Source: a virus. Taken from it: a stretch of 25,695 bases of DNA. The notes below the pieces were generated by a model, which was given only the letters and a program-made list of their open reading frames with translations, did not search any database and was not told where the DNA came from. The stretch lies in the IMG/VR virus record IMGVR_UViG_3300021368_001688, positions 1 to 25,695 of that record; one strand, written 5' to 3'. Of this stretch, positions 19,176-25,695 are shown piece by piece. Numbering within the stretch: position 1 is the first letter of the stretch; every line of letters begins with the position of its first letter. The position numbers and the translations under genes were made by a program.

Positions 19176-19203
19176 GAGGGTCTTCGGACCCTCTATTTTT
19201 TTC
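19176..19203 (+). terminator. psbA terminator with UUCG tetraloop
   Basis: GAGGGTC (19176-19182) pairs with GACCCTC (19187-19193), closed by a C(TTCG)G tetraloop and followed by TATTTTTTTC. The same extra-stable tetraloop ends psbD. Confidence 0.9.
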
Positions 19204-19224
19204 TCTGAATTGTTAAGTTTTATT

Positions 19225-19413
19225 ATGCCTGACCTTATTGAACTCCTCACATACTATGTGATTGTTGCCGTTGTCTTCATCGGCGCACCAGGAGTATTCT
19301 TTTTCATTGTCTTTATGCCAGCACTCCAGAATACCAAAGGTAGAATGGTTGGGTATAAAGAACATAAAATTTATGGTGACTCTACCATTAACGAACTAAA
19401 CCGAACTGTGTAA
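19225..19413 (+). CDS. Small membrane protein between psbA and psbD, 62 aa
   Basis: A 62-residue protein with a hydrophobic segment (LLTYYVIVAVVFIGAPGVFFFIVFM, about residues 7-31), long enough for one membrane helix, and a hydrophilic C-terminal half (PALQNTKGRMVGYKEHK). Size, single helix and position between psbA and psbD suggest a photosystem II-associated small subunit. It shares a helix-then-polar-tail look with PsbM or Psb30, but I see no definite match and do not assign a name. The start is ATG 19225; a TTG at 19210 is in frame but lacks support. It has no clear Shine-Dalgarno. psbD begins 6 bases after its stop, so the two are co-transcribed. Confidence 0.72.
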   Translation: MPDLIELLTYYVIVAVVFIGAPGVFFFIVFMPALQNTKGRMVGYKEHKIYGDSTINELNRTV

Positions 19414-19419
19414 ATAACA

Positions 19420-20478
19420 ATGACAACTTCAACACTTTCACCACCGCGTAATGGAGGATGGTTTGATGTCCTGGATGACTGGCTTAAACGAGATCGCTTT
19501 GTCTTTGTGGGTTGGTCTGGACTATTACTTTTTCCCACTGCTTATCTTGCAATTGGTGGCTGGCTTACTGGCACTACCTTTGTTACGTCTTGGTACACCC
19601 ACGGACTTGCAAGTAGTTACCTTGAGGGTGCTAATTTTCTTACAGCGGCAGTCTCAACGCCTGCTGATAGTATGGGTCATTCTCTTCTTCTACTTTGGGG
19701 TCCTGAGGCTCAGGGAGATTTCGTCCGCTGGGCCCAACTTGGGGGATTCTGGGCTTTTGTGGCACTCCATGGTGCCTTCGCCCTTATTGGGTTCATGCTT
19801 CGACAGTTTGAGATTGCTCGTCTTGTAGGTATTCGTCCTTACAATGCCATTGCTTTCTCTGGACCCATCGCTGTATTCGTCAGCGTCTTTCTCATCTATC
19901 CATTAGGACAATCCTCCTGGTTCTTTGCTCCCTCTCTTGGAGTGGCAGCAATCTTCCGCTTCCTGTTATTCCTCCAAGGATTCCACAACTGGACACTCAA
20001 CCCCTTCCATATGATGGGTGTTGCAGGTATCCTGGGTGGAGCACTGCTCTCAGCAATCCATGGTGTAACAGTGGAGAACACACTTTATGAGGATGGAGAT
20101 GGAGCAAACACTTTCAAAGGATTCGCATCTGATCAAGAGGAAGAAACCTATTCGATGGTTACTGCCAATCGTTTCTGGTCTCAGATCTTTGGCATCGCTT
20201 TCTCGAACAAAAGATGGCTCCACTTCTTCATGCTTTTTGTTCCTGTTATGGGTCTGTGGGTCAGTTCCATTGGTATTATTGGTCTGGCTCTCAACCTTAG
20301 GGCTTACGATTTCGTCTCTCAAGAACTAAGAGCAGCAGAAGATCCTGAGTTTGAAACCTTCTACACCAAGAACATTCTCTTGAATGAAGGTCTCCGTGCC
20401 TGGATGGCACCAGTGGATCAACCACATGAATCATTTGTCTTCCCTGAGGAAGTTCTTCCTCGTGGTAACGCACTCTGA
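19420..20478 (+). CDS. psbD: Photosystem II D2 protein
   Basis: A full-length 352-residue D2 protein, the same length as in cyanobacteria. The conserved N-terminal [21 protein letters not shown], the loop [19 protein letters not shown] (near identical here), the histidine-bearing [15 protein letters not shown] and the invariant end [10 protein letters not shown] are all present. D2 pairs with D1 to form the photosystem II reaction centre and carries QA. It lacks introns. It lies 6 bases after the small membrane-protein gene. Codons are less C-rich than psbA. Carrying both psbA and psbD is typical of cyanomyoviruses and would sustain the reaction centre during infection. Confidence 0.99.
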   Translation: MTTSTLSPPRNGGWFDVLDDWLKRDRFVFVGWSGLLLFPTAYLAIGGWLTGTTFVTSWYTHGLASSYLEGANFLTAAVSTPADSMGHSLLLLWGPEAQGDFVRWAQLGGFWAFVALHGAFALIGFMLRQFEIARLVGIRPYNAIAFSGPIAVFVSVFLIYPLGQSSWFFAPSLGVAAIFRFLLFLQGFHNWTLNPFHMMGVAGILGGALLSAIHGVTVENTLYEDGDGANTFKGFASDQEEETYSMVTANRFWSQIFGIAFSNKRWLHFFMLFVPVMGLWVSSIGIIGLALNLRAYDFVSQELRAAEDPEFETFYTKNILLNEGLRAWMAPVDQPHESFVFPEEVLPRGNAL

Positions 20479-20484
20479 TACATT

Positions 20485-20508
20485 AGGGATCTTCGGATCC
20501 CTTTTTTT
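20485..20508 (+). terminator. psbD terminator with UUCG tetraloop
   Basis: AGGGATC (20485-20491) pairs with GATCCCT (20496-20502) around a C(TTCG)G tetraloop, followed by a run of T to 20508. It separates the photosynthesis block from the structural genes. Confidence 0.92.
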
Positions 20509-20509
20509 G

Positions 20510-20523
20510 TGCTAAAATAAATA
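20510..20523 (+). promoter_or_regulatory. Late-type promoter of the structural gene at 20546
   Basis: TGCTAAAATAAATA contains AATAAATA (20516-20523), 7 of 8 matches to the T4 late box, placed about 22 bases before the ATG. No -35 is present, as expected for late promoters. It immediately follows the psbD terminator. Confidence 0.55.
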
Positions 20524-20545
20524 CTACGATGGATACTGTATTGAA

Positions 20546-21178
20546 ATGTCTGCTGAACTCACAGATTTCTTCAAATTGATATCAGAAGAGAAGAAAAGGA
20601 ATAAAGAAGAGTTCAGAGAACTGGTTGGTGATCTGGATTTGACAAATGTTTTTGCAGAGATTTCTAATCTGAAGAAGGAAGATAAGAAAGTTAAAGTAAA
20701 AGAAGAAAAGAAAGTAGATAAGAAGAAAGAAGAGAAAGCTCTGAGTCTATTTGAGAATCTTCTGAAGGATCCTGAAGAACCACAACCAGAAGTTGTGGAG
20801 GAGACACAGGAAGCAGTGCAAGATTGGATTGGTGATGTTGTTCTCAAAGAAGGACTTCTAAATACACCACCATCTGAAAGAAATTCAGATCCTCTTACTC
20901 CTTTGGATCAGGAGTTTGCAACTCTGGAGGATCTTTCAAAACACTATAGAATATTCATCAATCGTATTCAAGAACAACTATCAACCCTTGGGGGTGGTGG
21001 TGAAGTTCGTCTTGAGTTTCTTGATGATCTTGATAGAGACACTGCATTGCAATCAAAGAAACTGATTGCTTATTCATATGATGAGTCCACTGGAAAGGGT
21101 ACTTTCATTGGAACGGATCATTATGATAAGAATGAAGTATTGAATCTGACATTACAGATGCAATTATTCTTGAGCTAA
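20546..21178 (+). CDS. Putative virion structural protein with Lys/Glu-rich region
   Basis: A 210-residue protein. Residues ~10-75 are highly charged and probably helical or coiled-coil (EEKKRNKEEF, LKKEDKKVKVKEEKKVDKKK), then an acidic linker. The C-terminal ~90 residues look folded: HYRIFINRIQEQLSTLGGGGEVRLEFLDDLDR followed by a small beta-rich end (LIAYSYDESTGKGTFIG). The STLGGGGEVRL-LDD segment recalls proteins found in cyanomyovirus structural regions, so a virion or assembly role is likely, but the function is unknown. It has a late-type promoter box and is followed by a fibre-like gene. Confidence 0.7.
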   Translation: MSAELTDFFKLISEEKKRNKEEFRELVGDLDLTNVFAEISNLKKEDKKVKVKEEKKVDKKKEEKALSLFENLLKDPEEPQPEVVEETQEAVQDWIGDVVLKEGLLNTPPSERNSDPLTPLDQEFATLEDLSKHYRIFINRIQEQLSTLGGGGEVRLEFLDDLDRDTALQSKKLIAYSYDESTGKGTFIGTDHYDKNEVLNLTLQMQLFLS

Positions 21179-21207
21179 AATCAAATTTAGTTTCTAAAAA
21201 CATAGAG

Positions 21208-21240
21208 GAGGCAAAAATTTTTCCCACAATTTTTTGCTTC
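21208..21240 (+). other. Stem-loop in the gap before the fibre-like gene
   Basis: GAGGCAAAAA (21208-21217) pairs with TTTTTGCTTC (21231-21240) with one G-T pair, enclosing a 13-base loop. It is AT-rich and followed by TGGGGGG, not a T run, so it is at best a weak terminator. Confidence 0.35.
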
Positions 21241-21251
21241 TGGGGGGTTTC

Positions 21252-21259
21252 CATAAATA
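21252..21259 (+). promoter_or_regulatory. Late-type promoter box CATAAATA
   Basis: CATAAATA matches the T4 late consensus at 7 of 8 positions. It lies 48 bases before the ATG of the long fibre-like gene and just upstream of a GGGGAG ribosome-binding site. It is probably the main promoter for the last three genes of the window. Confidence 0.6.
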
Positions 21260-21272
21260 AAGGGGAGAACCC

Positions 21273-21299
21273 ATGAGTGAATGGTATAGAGGGGTATAA
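21273..21299 (+). CDS. Eight-codon leader frame before the fibre-like gene
   Basis: ATG to TAA encodes MSEWYRGV. It has GGGGAG seven bases upstream, better than most sites here. Its stop codon lies directly against the ATG at 21300, and the second ribosome site (GAGGGG) lies within it. It may couple or tune translation of the fibre-like gene; being so short, it could also be chance. Confidence 0.3.
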   Translation: MSEWYRGV

Positions 21300-24200
21300 A
21301 TGGCAACTCCCATTAGAATTAAACGCTCTACAGTACCGGGTAAGGTCCCAACAGTAGATCAATTACAATCGGGTGAATTAGCCGTCAACGTATATGACGG
21401 TAAAGTTTATATCAGACAAGATACTGGCGGCGTTGGTATCGCAACTCGTACTGTTCAAGTTGGATTTGGTGGATCTACTGGCGCCACTCTTTTTGTTAGT
21501 GAAAATGGTAATGACGAGAACACTGGTTTAACTGAGGGTGATGCATTTGCAACGCTCCAAAAAGCAATCAGTATTGTAAAAGAAGGAGAACATATTAAGG
21601 TCATGGCCGGTGACTTCACCGAGACATGTCCTATTACTGTTCCTAAGAATGTAAGTATTAGTGGTGATGGTCTTAGAGCAACGGTACTTAGACCATCGGA
21701 TGCCACGAGACATAAAGATATTTTCTATGTTGATCAGGGCGTAACCATCTCAGACATTACCATCGCTGGTGGTCTGTATGATTCTGATAATGATACTGGA
21801 TATGCTTTTAGATATAATCCAGTCGGTATTGCAATTACAACAAAGTCTCCATACCTTCAGAACATCACAGTTCTGAACAGAGGTAGTGTTGTTGGTGCAG
21901 ATGATCCCTATGGATTTGATACTCCAGACAATCCTCCTGTTACATACCTTGCTGGTAGAGGTGCAGAGATTGATGGTAAACTTGTTAGTGGTCCTGGAGT
22001 CATTGAAGCAGGTATGCTCTTCAATGAGGTTACCTTCTTTACTCCCAATAACAAGGGTCTGATTTTAACTAACGGTGCCAGAGCAGAGTACCTGAACTCG
22101 TTCCACTATTTTGCATCTGATGCGATTACTGGTACCGCTGGAACAGTTGGTCTTGGATACACTGGTTCTGTAAGACTTAGAATTACTGGAGAGACAGGAA
22201 CAGTAGGAGCTGGTGATACTCTTGAGGTGTACAATCCTCTTGGTGTTGGTATTGCGACTGCTACTATTGTTGGTAACGATGGTGAGTATGTTACTCTCCG
22301 TGGTCACAATGTAGGTGCTGGAAACACTCAAGGTCCTGGTATTGGTACCTTCTCTGTTCTTCCAGACAGATCTGCAAAGACTGTAACTGTTGTTGGTACG
22401 ACCACAATTACTACAGTTCAAAAGAAATTTGGAACTGGTTCACTTGCATTTGATGGTGCAGATGATAATGCTGTTGTTCTGTCCGCTAATTCTCAACTGG
22501 CATTTGGAACAACTGACTTTACTGTTGAAGGTTTCTTCCGCTTAGCTGGACTTGCTAGCACAGAAGCATTCATCTTTGACACCAGAACAGCTAACTCAAA
22601 TACTGCTGGATCACTTTCTATTGGTAACACTGGTATTATTCAGTATAATGTTGGTGTCAGTAGTATTATTGTTGGTGTCAACACTATTGCTGTTGATCAA
22701 TGGTATAACTTTGCTGTAGATAGAAGAAACAATAGCACTGTTCTTTATCTTGATGGTGTAGGAATTGGTACTGCTGCAGATGCTAATAACTATGGTACTA
22801 CTAGACCACTGACCATTGGTGCAAAGAACACACAGGCTTTCGCAATCTATGGATATATTGATGATCTTCAGGTAAGCAACATATCCAGACACTCTGGTGG
22901 ATATACATCTCCTACTGCTGCACAGACTGGTGACAGTGCTACTGTATATTTGTCTCACTTTGATGGTGCTGATGGATCTACAACTATCTCTGAAGATGTT
23001 AATGTTCTACAAGACATTAGAACTGTATCAACAGCTGGAACTGCAACCAAGATTACCTTCGCAGACTACAAACAGTTTGGTGCAGACCTGAGATCTGTTG
23101 GTTGTGCTATTGAATATGGCACTAGAGGTGTTATTGGTGATGGCAACGGTGTTTCGCTGAGACTCTTTGCTCTTAACTTCAACCATGTAGGAACAGGAAA
23201 AGACTTTAGTAATGATGAAACTGAAGTCATTCAAATCAATGAAGTTACCGAACTCAATGGTGCAGAGGTATCTTATGTAAGTATTGACCAAGGTGGTAAC
23301 TTTAGAGTTGGTGAACTCTTCTTCATCGACCAAGAGTCTGGTAGTGTCAGTTTTGCTGCTACTGCATTTGACCTGAGTTCTGTTACTGATCTTGCAGTTT
23401 CAGGTAATCTCACTGCAGACAGTGCGACTATCGGAAACATTGTAATCTCCGAGAACAAGATTGAAACCACTGGTGGAGATCTTACGATTGATCCTGGCGG
23501 TTCAAACGAAACTATTATTCAGGGTAACCTGAGTGTAGTTGGTGTTCTGACTGCATCCAGTATTCAACTTGACGCTTTCCAGAAAGGTAATACTTCTGTC
23601 AGTTTGACTGACACTGGAGTTGGTAGTGGAGAAATTAACTTCATTACTGATGGCGTCACAGCAATGACTCTTGACGCTGGTCAGCGTCTGGGTATCAATG
23701 ACACCACACCCACATCGGCTTTGACTGTTGATGGTGATGTTCTTGTATCAGGTGTAGGCACATTTAGTGGACTGAGAGTTGACAACAATGTAGACATCGG
23801 CGGCACTGTTGCCGTTGCTGGAACATCCATCTTTAGAGATGATGCTACGTTCCAAGGAACGTTCATGTCGATTGCTGGTTTTACCACAGTCACAAATCAA
23901 GGAATAATAGTAAGTGGTGTTGTTACTGCGACCAGGTTCTCTGGATCTGGTGCTGGTCTGACTGGTATTAACCCCTCTCCTGTTGGATCTGACGGACAAT
24001 TCCAGTTCAACAATGAGGACTTTGCTGGTGGATCTCAGTTCGCTGTATATGATAAGAACTACGGATCTGTTGGTTTTGGTAGCACTCAACCAGGTTTACT
24101 GGATGGTGACCCTGTAAGAGTTGATGTTCTTGGAACAGTTCGTGCTTCTAGGTTTGTTGACAGAGATGGTAATGATGTTGGTGGTCTGTATAAACTCATC

Positions 24201-24527
24201 AATTCAAATGTAGGCCTTGGTACATCCACTCCTGGAACTGGTAGTCTGACTGTCGTAAGTAAGTATCTAATTGATACTACAAACGGACCCTGCACTGTCT
24301 ACCTTCCTCAAACTGGGTTGACTACTGGACATTGGATTGAGATCCAAGATATCGGATCTTCCTGGAACATAAATAATGTAACGGTATACTCTGGCATTGG
24401 ATCCCAATTCCAAAACCAACTTCTAAACATAGCTGATGGTCCGTTGTACCTTGATGTTGCATCCCAAGTTAAATTGATTTGGAGTGGAACACTATGGAAG
24501 ATATTCGCTAATCCCGTAGGCATCTAG
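21300..24527 (+). CDS. Tail-fibre-like structural protein with inserted lectin-like domain
   Basis: A 1075-residue virion protein. The N-terminus (IRIKRSTVPGKVPT-LQSGELAVN-DGKVYIR, residues 5-39) is a motif common at the start of phage fibre proteins. Residues ~60-250 read as a right-handed beta-helix of pectate-lyase type (VSENGNDENTGLTEGDAFATLQKAI, then ISGDGLRATVLRPSD). Residues ~370-565 look like a LamG/concanavalin-like lectin domain (GTGSLAFDGADD, FTVEGFFRL, WYNFAVDRRNNSTVLYLDG, GYIDDLQVSN). After it, cyanophage stalk features resume (FNFNHVGTGKDFSND, VSYVSIDQGGNFRVGELFF), then many repeated Gly/Thr/Val strands to the end. The likely role is host-surface recognition. No protease or autochaperone domain is recognised. 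Confidence 0.85.
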   Translation: MATPIRIKRSTVPGKVPTVDQLQSGELAVNVYDGKVYIRQDTGGVGIATRTVQVGFGGSTGATLFVSENGNDENTGLTEGDAFATLQKAISIVKEGEHIKVMAGDFTETCPITVPKNVSISGDGLRATVLRPSDATRHKDIFYVDQGVTISDITIAGGLYDSDNDTGYAFRYNPVGIAITTKSPYLQNITVLNRGSVVGADDPYGFDTPDNPPVTYLAGRGAEIDGKLVSGPGVIEAGMLFNEVTFFTPNNKGLILTNGARAEYLNSFHYFASDAITGTAGTVGLGYTGSVRLRITGETGTVGAGDTLEVYNPLGVGIATATIVGNDGEYVTLRGHNVGAGNTQGPGIGTFSVLPDRSAKTVTVVGTTTITTVQKKFGTGSLAFDGADDNAVVLSANSQLAFGTTDFTVEGFFRLAGLASTEAFIFDTRTANSNTAGSLSIGNTGIIQYNVGVSSIIVGVNTIAVDQWYNFAVDRRNNSTVLYLDGVGIGTAADANNYGTTRPLTIGAKNTQAFAIYGYIDDLQVSNISRHSGGYTSPTAAQTGDSATVYLSHFDGADGSTTISEDVNVLQDIRTVSTAGTATKITFADYKQFGADLRSVGCAIEYGTRGVIGDGNGVSLRLFALNFNHVGTGKDFSNDETEVIQINEVTELNGAEVSYVSIDQGGNFRVGELFFIDQESGSVSFAATAFDLSSVTDLAVSGNLTADSATIGNIVISENKIETTGGDLTIDPGGSNETIIQGNLSVVGVLTASSIQLDAFQKGNTSVSLTDTGVGSGEINFITDGVTAMTLDAGQRLGINDTTPTSALTVDGDVLVSGVGTFSGLRVDNNVDIGGTVAVAGTSIFRDDATFQGTFMSIAGFTTVTNQGIIVSGVVTATRFSGSGAGLTGINPSPVGSDGQFQFNNEDFAGGSQFAVYDKNYGSVGFGSTQPGLLDGDPVRVDVLGTVRASRFVDRDGNDVGGLYKLINSNVGLGTSTPGTGSLTVVSKYLIDTTNGPCTVYLPQTGLTTGHWIEIQDIGSSWNINNVTVYSGIGSQFQNQLLNIADGPLYLDVASQVKLIWSGTLWKIFANPVGI

Positions 24528-24528
24528 A

Positions 24529-24882
24529 ATGGCACTAAATTTAAGTAATTTATCGGGTAATATCGCCAACTCAGCGAACTTTTTTATCTATGCTCTTCGC
24601 AGAGATAGTGAGGGTATGCTTATCCTCCAGAAAGTGAGCACAGCATCAACAGAATCTGTCGATTTCAGAAGAAACGATGGAACTCAGATGCCTGGAATCA
24701 CTGAGGGGATTGATTATGTAGAGGAGACTACTCCTGAGAGAGCGACACTCAATCACCCACAAGATAAATATCAACAGATACGTTTCGATTCCCGTAATAT
24801 TAATTACTTCTTTAATACTGATGGCGATATGATCGTTCAGTATAATGGGACGTATGATTATGAAACTGAAGGACCCAAATAA
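24529..24882 (+). CDS. Hypothetical structural protein, 117 aa
   Basis: A 117-residue protein starting 1 base after the fibre-like stop, so surely co-transcribed and probably co-translated. It begins MALNLSNLSGNIAN and has repeated short strands (FFIYALRRDSEGMLILQKV, DFRRNDGTQMPGI, NYFFNTDGDMIVQYNG). There is no signal peptide or membrane segment. The DFRRNDGTQMPGI-TEGIDYVEET stretch looks like a compact beta domain. Position between a fibre-like protein and a modular protein suggests a tail or fibre accessory component. I do not recognise a family with a known function. Confidence 0.75.
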   Translation: MALNLSNLSGNIANSANFFIYALRRDSEGMLILQKVSTASTESVDFRRNDGTQMPGITEGIDYVEETTPERATLNHPQDKYQQIRFDSRNINYFFNTDGDMIVQYNGTYDYETEGPK

Positions 24883-24897
24883 CAACGACGGAGAACA

Positions 24898-25695
24898 ATG
24901 GCTGAATTTCGTTTAGGACGTTTAAAATTCAATTGGAAGGGTCCTTGGACCACTAGTACCGCCTATGTCGTTGACGATATCGTTCGACTTGGCGCGAATG
25001 ACTATGTTTGTACTACCAACCACACCTCTACAGGTATTGGTATTACTGCATGGTATGATGTTGACTCCAGCAACTGGCAACTCCATGTTGAAGGTTTCAA
25101 ATACAGAGGTGCCTTCACGACTGATACGTCATACACCGTAAATGATATTGTAAATATCGGTGGTAACAAATATATTTGTACCTCCAACCATACTTCCGTT
25201 GCGTCTACTTCTCTGTGGGCTGGCACTGACCAGACACCATATTGGGATACCTATCTAGAGGGAGTCGAAGCAGTTAGTGAGTGGACACCTAACACTTATT
25301 GGAGTGTTAACGAACTCGCTAAGATTGGTGGTAATGTCTATCGTGTTCTGACTGCACATGCTGGTGCTGCAACCACGACTGCATGGGAATCTTCAGATAA
25401 ATCAAACTGGGAAGTCTTCGTTCCTGGTCAAGATGTCGTAGGTGCATACACTACGAACACAATGTATGGACCTAATGATCTGATCAAGATCGGTCCAAGA
25501 CAGTATAAAGTTGATGAGGCTTTCACTGCTAGTGGAAGCATTGAATATGCTAAAATGTCCGTCTTTAGTGACGGTTTTGAGAACCGTGGCAGATGGGACA
25601 CCAATAATTATTACAAGACTGGCGATGTTGTAGAGTTTAATGGTAACTCCTATGTTGCTATTACTGATAATAATGCCAAGCAACCAAACCTTGAT
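24898..25695 (+). CDS. Modular structural protein with tandem carbohydrate-binding-like repeats (incomplete at 3' end)
   Basis: An open frame of 266 codons that runs off the window end. After a short lead (MAEFRLGRLKFNW) come about five tandem modules of ~50 residues. Each has an aromatic-rich pattern: W-x(3-6)-Y-x(2)-x-D-(I/V/L)-(V/A/I)-x(2)-G-x(2)-Y, then a W near the end. Examples are STAYVVDDIVRLGANDYVC, DTSYTVNDIVNIGGNKYIC, NTYWSVNELAKIGGNVYRV, NTMYGPNDLIKIGPRQYKV and NNYYKTGDVVEFNGNSYVA. This spacing resembles chitin-binding CBM5/12 modules of chitinases and phage tail proteins. A GGAG site lies 7 bases before the ATG. A glycan-binding tail component is likely. Confidence 0.85.
   Translation, partial: MAEFRLGRLKFNWKGPWTTSTAYVVDDIVRLGANDYVCTTNHTSTGIGITAWYDVDSSNWQLHVEGFKYRGAFTTDTSYTVNDIVNIGGNKYICTSNHTSVASTSLWAGTDQTPYWDTYLEGVEAVSEWTPNTYWSVNELAKIGGNVYRVLTAHAGAATTTAWESSDKSNWEVFVPGQDVVGAYTTNTMYGPNDLIKIGPRQYKVDEAFTASGSIEYAKMSVFSDGFENRGRWDTNNYYKTGDVVEFNGNSYVAITDNNAKQPNLD

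Noticed and set aside
18079-20478. Possible intron or homing endonuclease in psbA or psbD, as found in some cyanophages
   Set aside because: Both reading frames are continuous and of normal length.
24367-24374. CATAAATA late-box match within the fibre-like gene
   Set aside because: It is inside coding sequence, is AT-rich by chance, and is not close to a plausible start on its own; the following gene is almost contiguous with the fibre-like gene.

Overview
This window is part of the genome of a T4-like marine cyanophage (a Kyanoviridae-type myovirus of Synechococcus or Prochlorococcus). It carries photosystem II genes psbA and psbD, two high-light-inducible (Hli) proteins, the phage-type transaldolase talC, the phosphate-binding protein pstS, a T4-type late promoter (TATAAATA), four tightly packed tRNA genes and, at the right end, tail-fibre-like structural genes. 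Every gene I can support is on the + strand, and many neighbours overlap by 1-4 bases (ATGA or TAATG). I cannot name the phage or host strain from sequence alone.

Layout. 1-660 is talC. 671-971 holds tRNA-Thr(UGU), tRNA-Arg(UCU), tRNA-Gly(UCC) and tRNA-Val(UAC). 995-1981 is a run of four small unknown genes. At 2102-2136 a terminator and a strong promoter are interleaved. 2164-13491 is a 16-gene, essentially gap-free surface-glycan cassette. It has a GDP-mannose 3,5-epimerase-like enzyme, a split HldE-like heptose adenylyltransferase and kinase, an EcbF-like HAD phosphatase, a cupin, two methyltransferases and nine predicted glycosyltransferases (GT10, two GT9-like, two GT11, GT25, STELLO/DUF288-like, a galactosyltransferase-like GT-A and one GT-B-like). 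13540-15630 is an export and phosphate region: two paralogous small predicted outer-membrane beta-barrel proteins and the lipoprotein PstS, with a Pho-box-like element. 15636-17877 holds two Hli genes, a tiny membrane protein, a holin-like protein, a secreted lysozyme-like protein and two unknowns. 17864-20508 is the psbA / small membrane protein / psbD block. 20516-25695 is late structural genes, including a 1075-residue fibre-like protein with an inserted lectin-like domain and an incomplete gene made of tandem ~50-residue modules.

How the parts may work together. TalC, Hli, D1, D2 and PstS are host-metabolism genes that keep light capture, carbon flux and phosphate supply running during infection. 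The glycan cassette looks self-sufficient enough to make unusual activated sugars (predicted GDP-L-galactose and ADP-heptose) and to transfer them, with fucosyltransferase-like and heptosyltransferase-like enzymes in the same operon. This could remodel the host surface or decorate the virion. Transcription appears to use host-type promoters (TTGAC-N17-TATAAT, usually with an extended TGn) placed at or inside terminators, plus T4-type late boxes before structural genes. These promoter calls are motif-based and untested.
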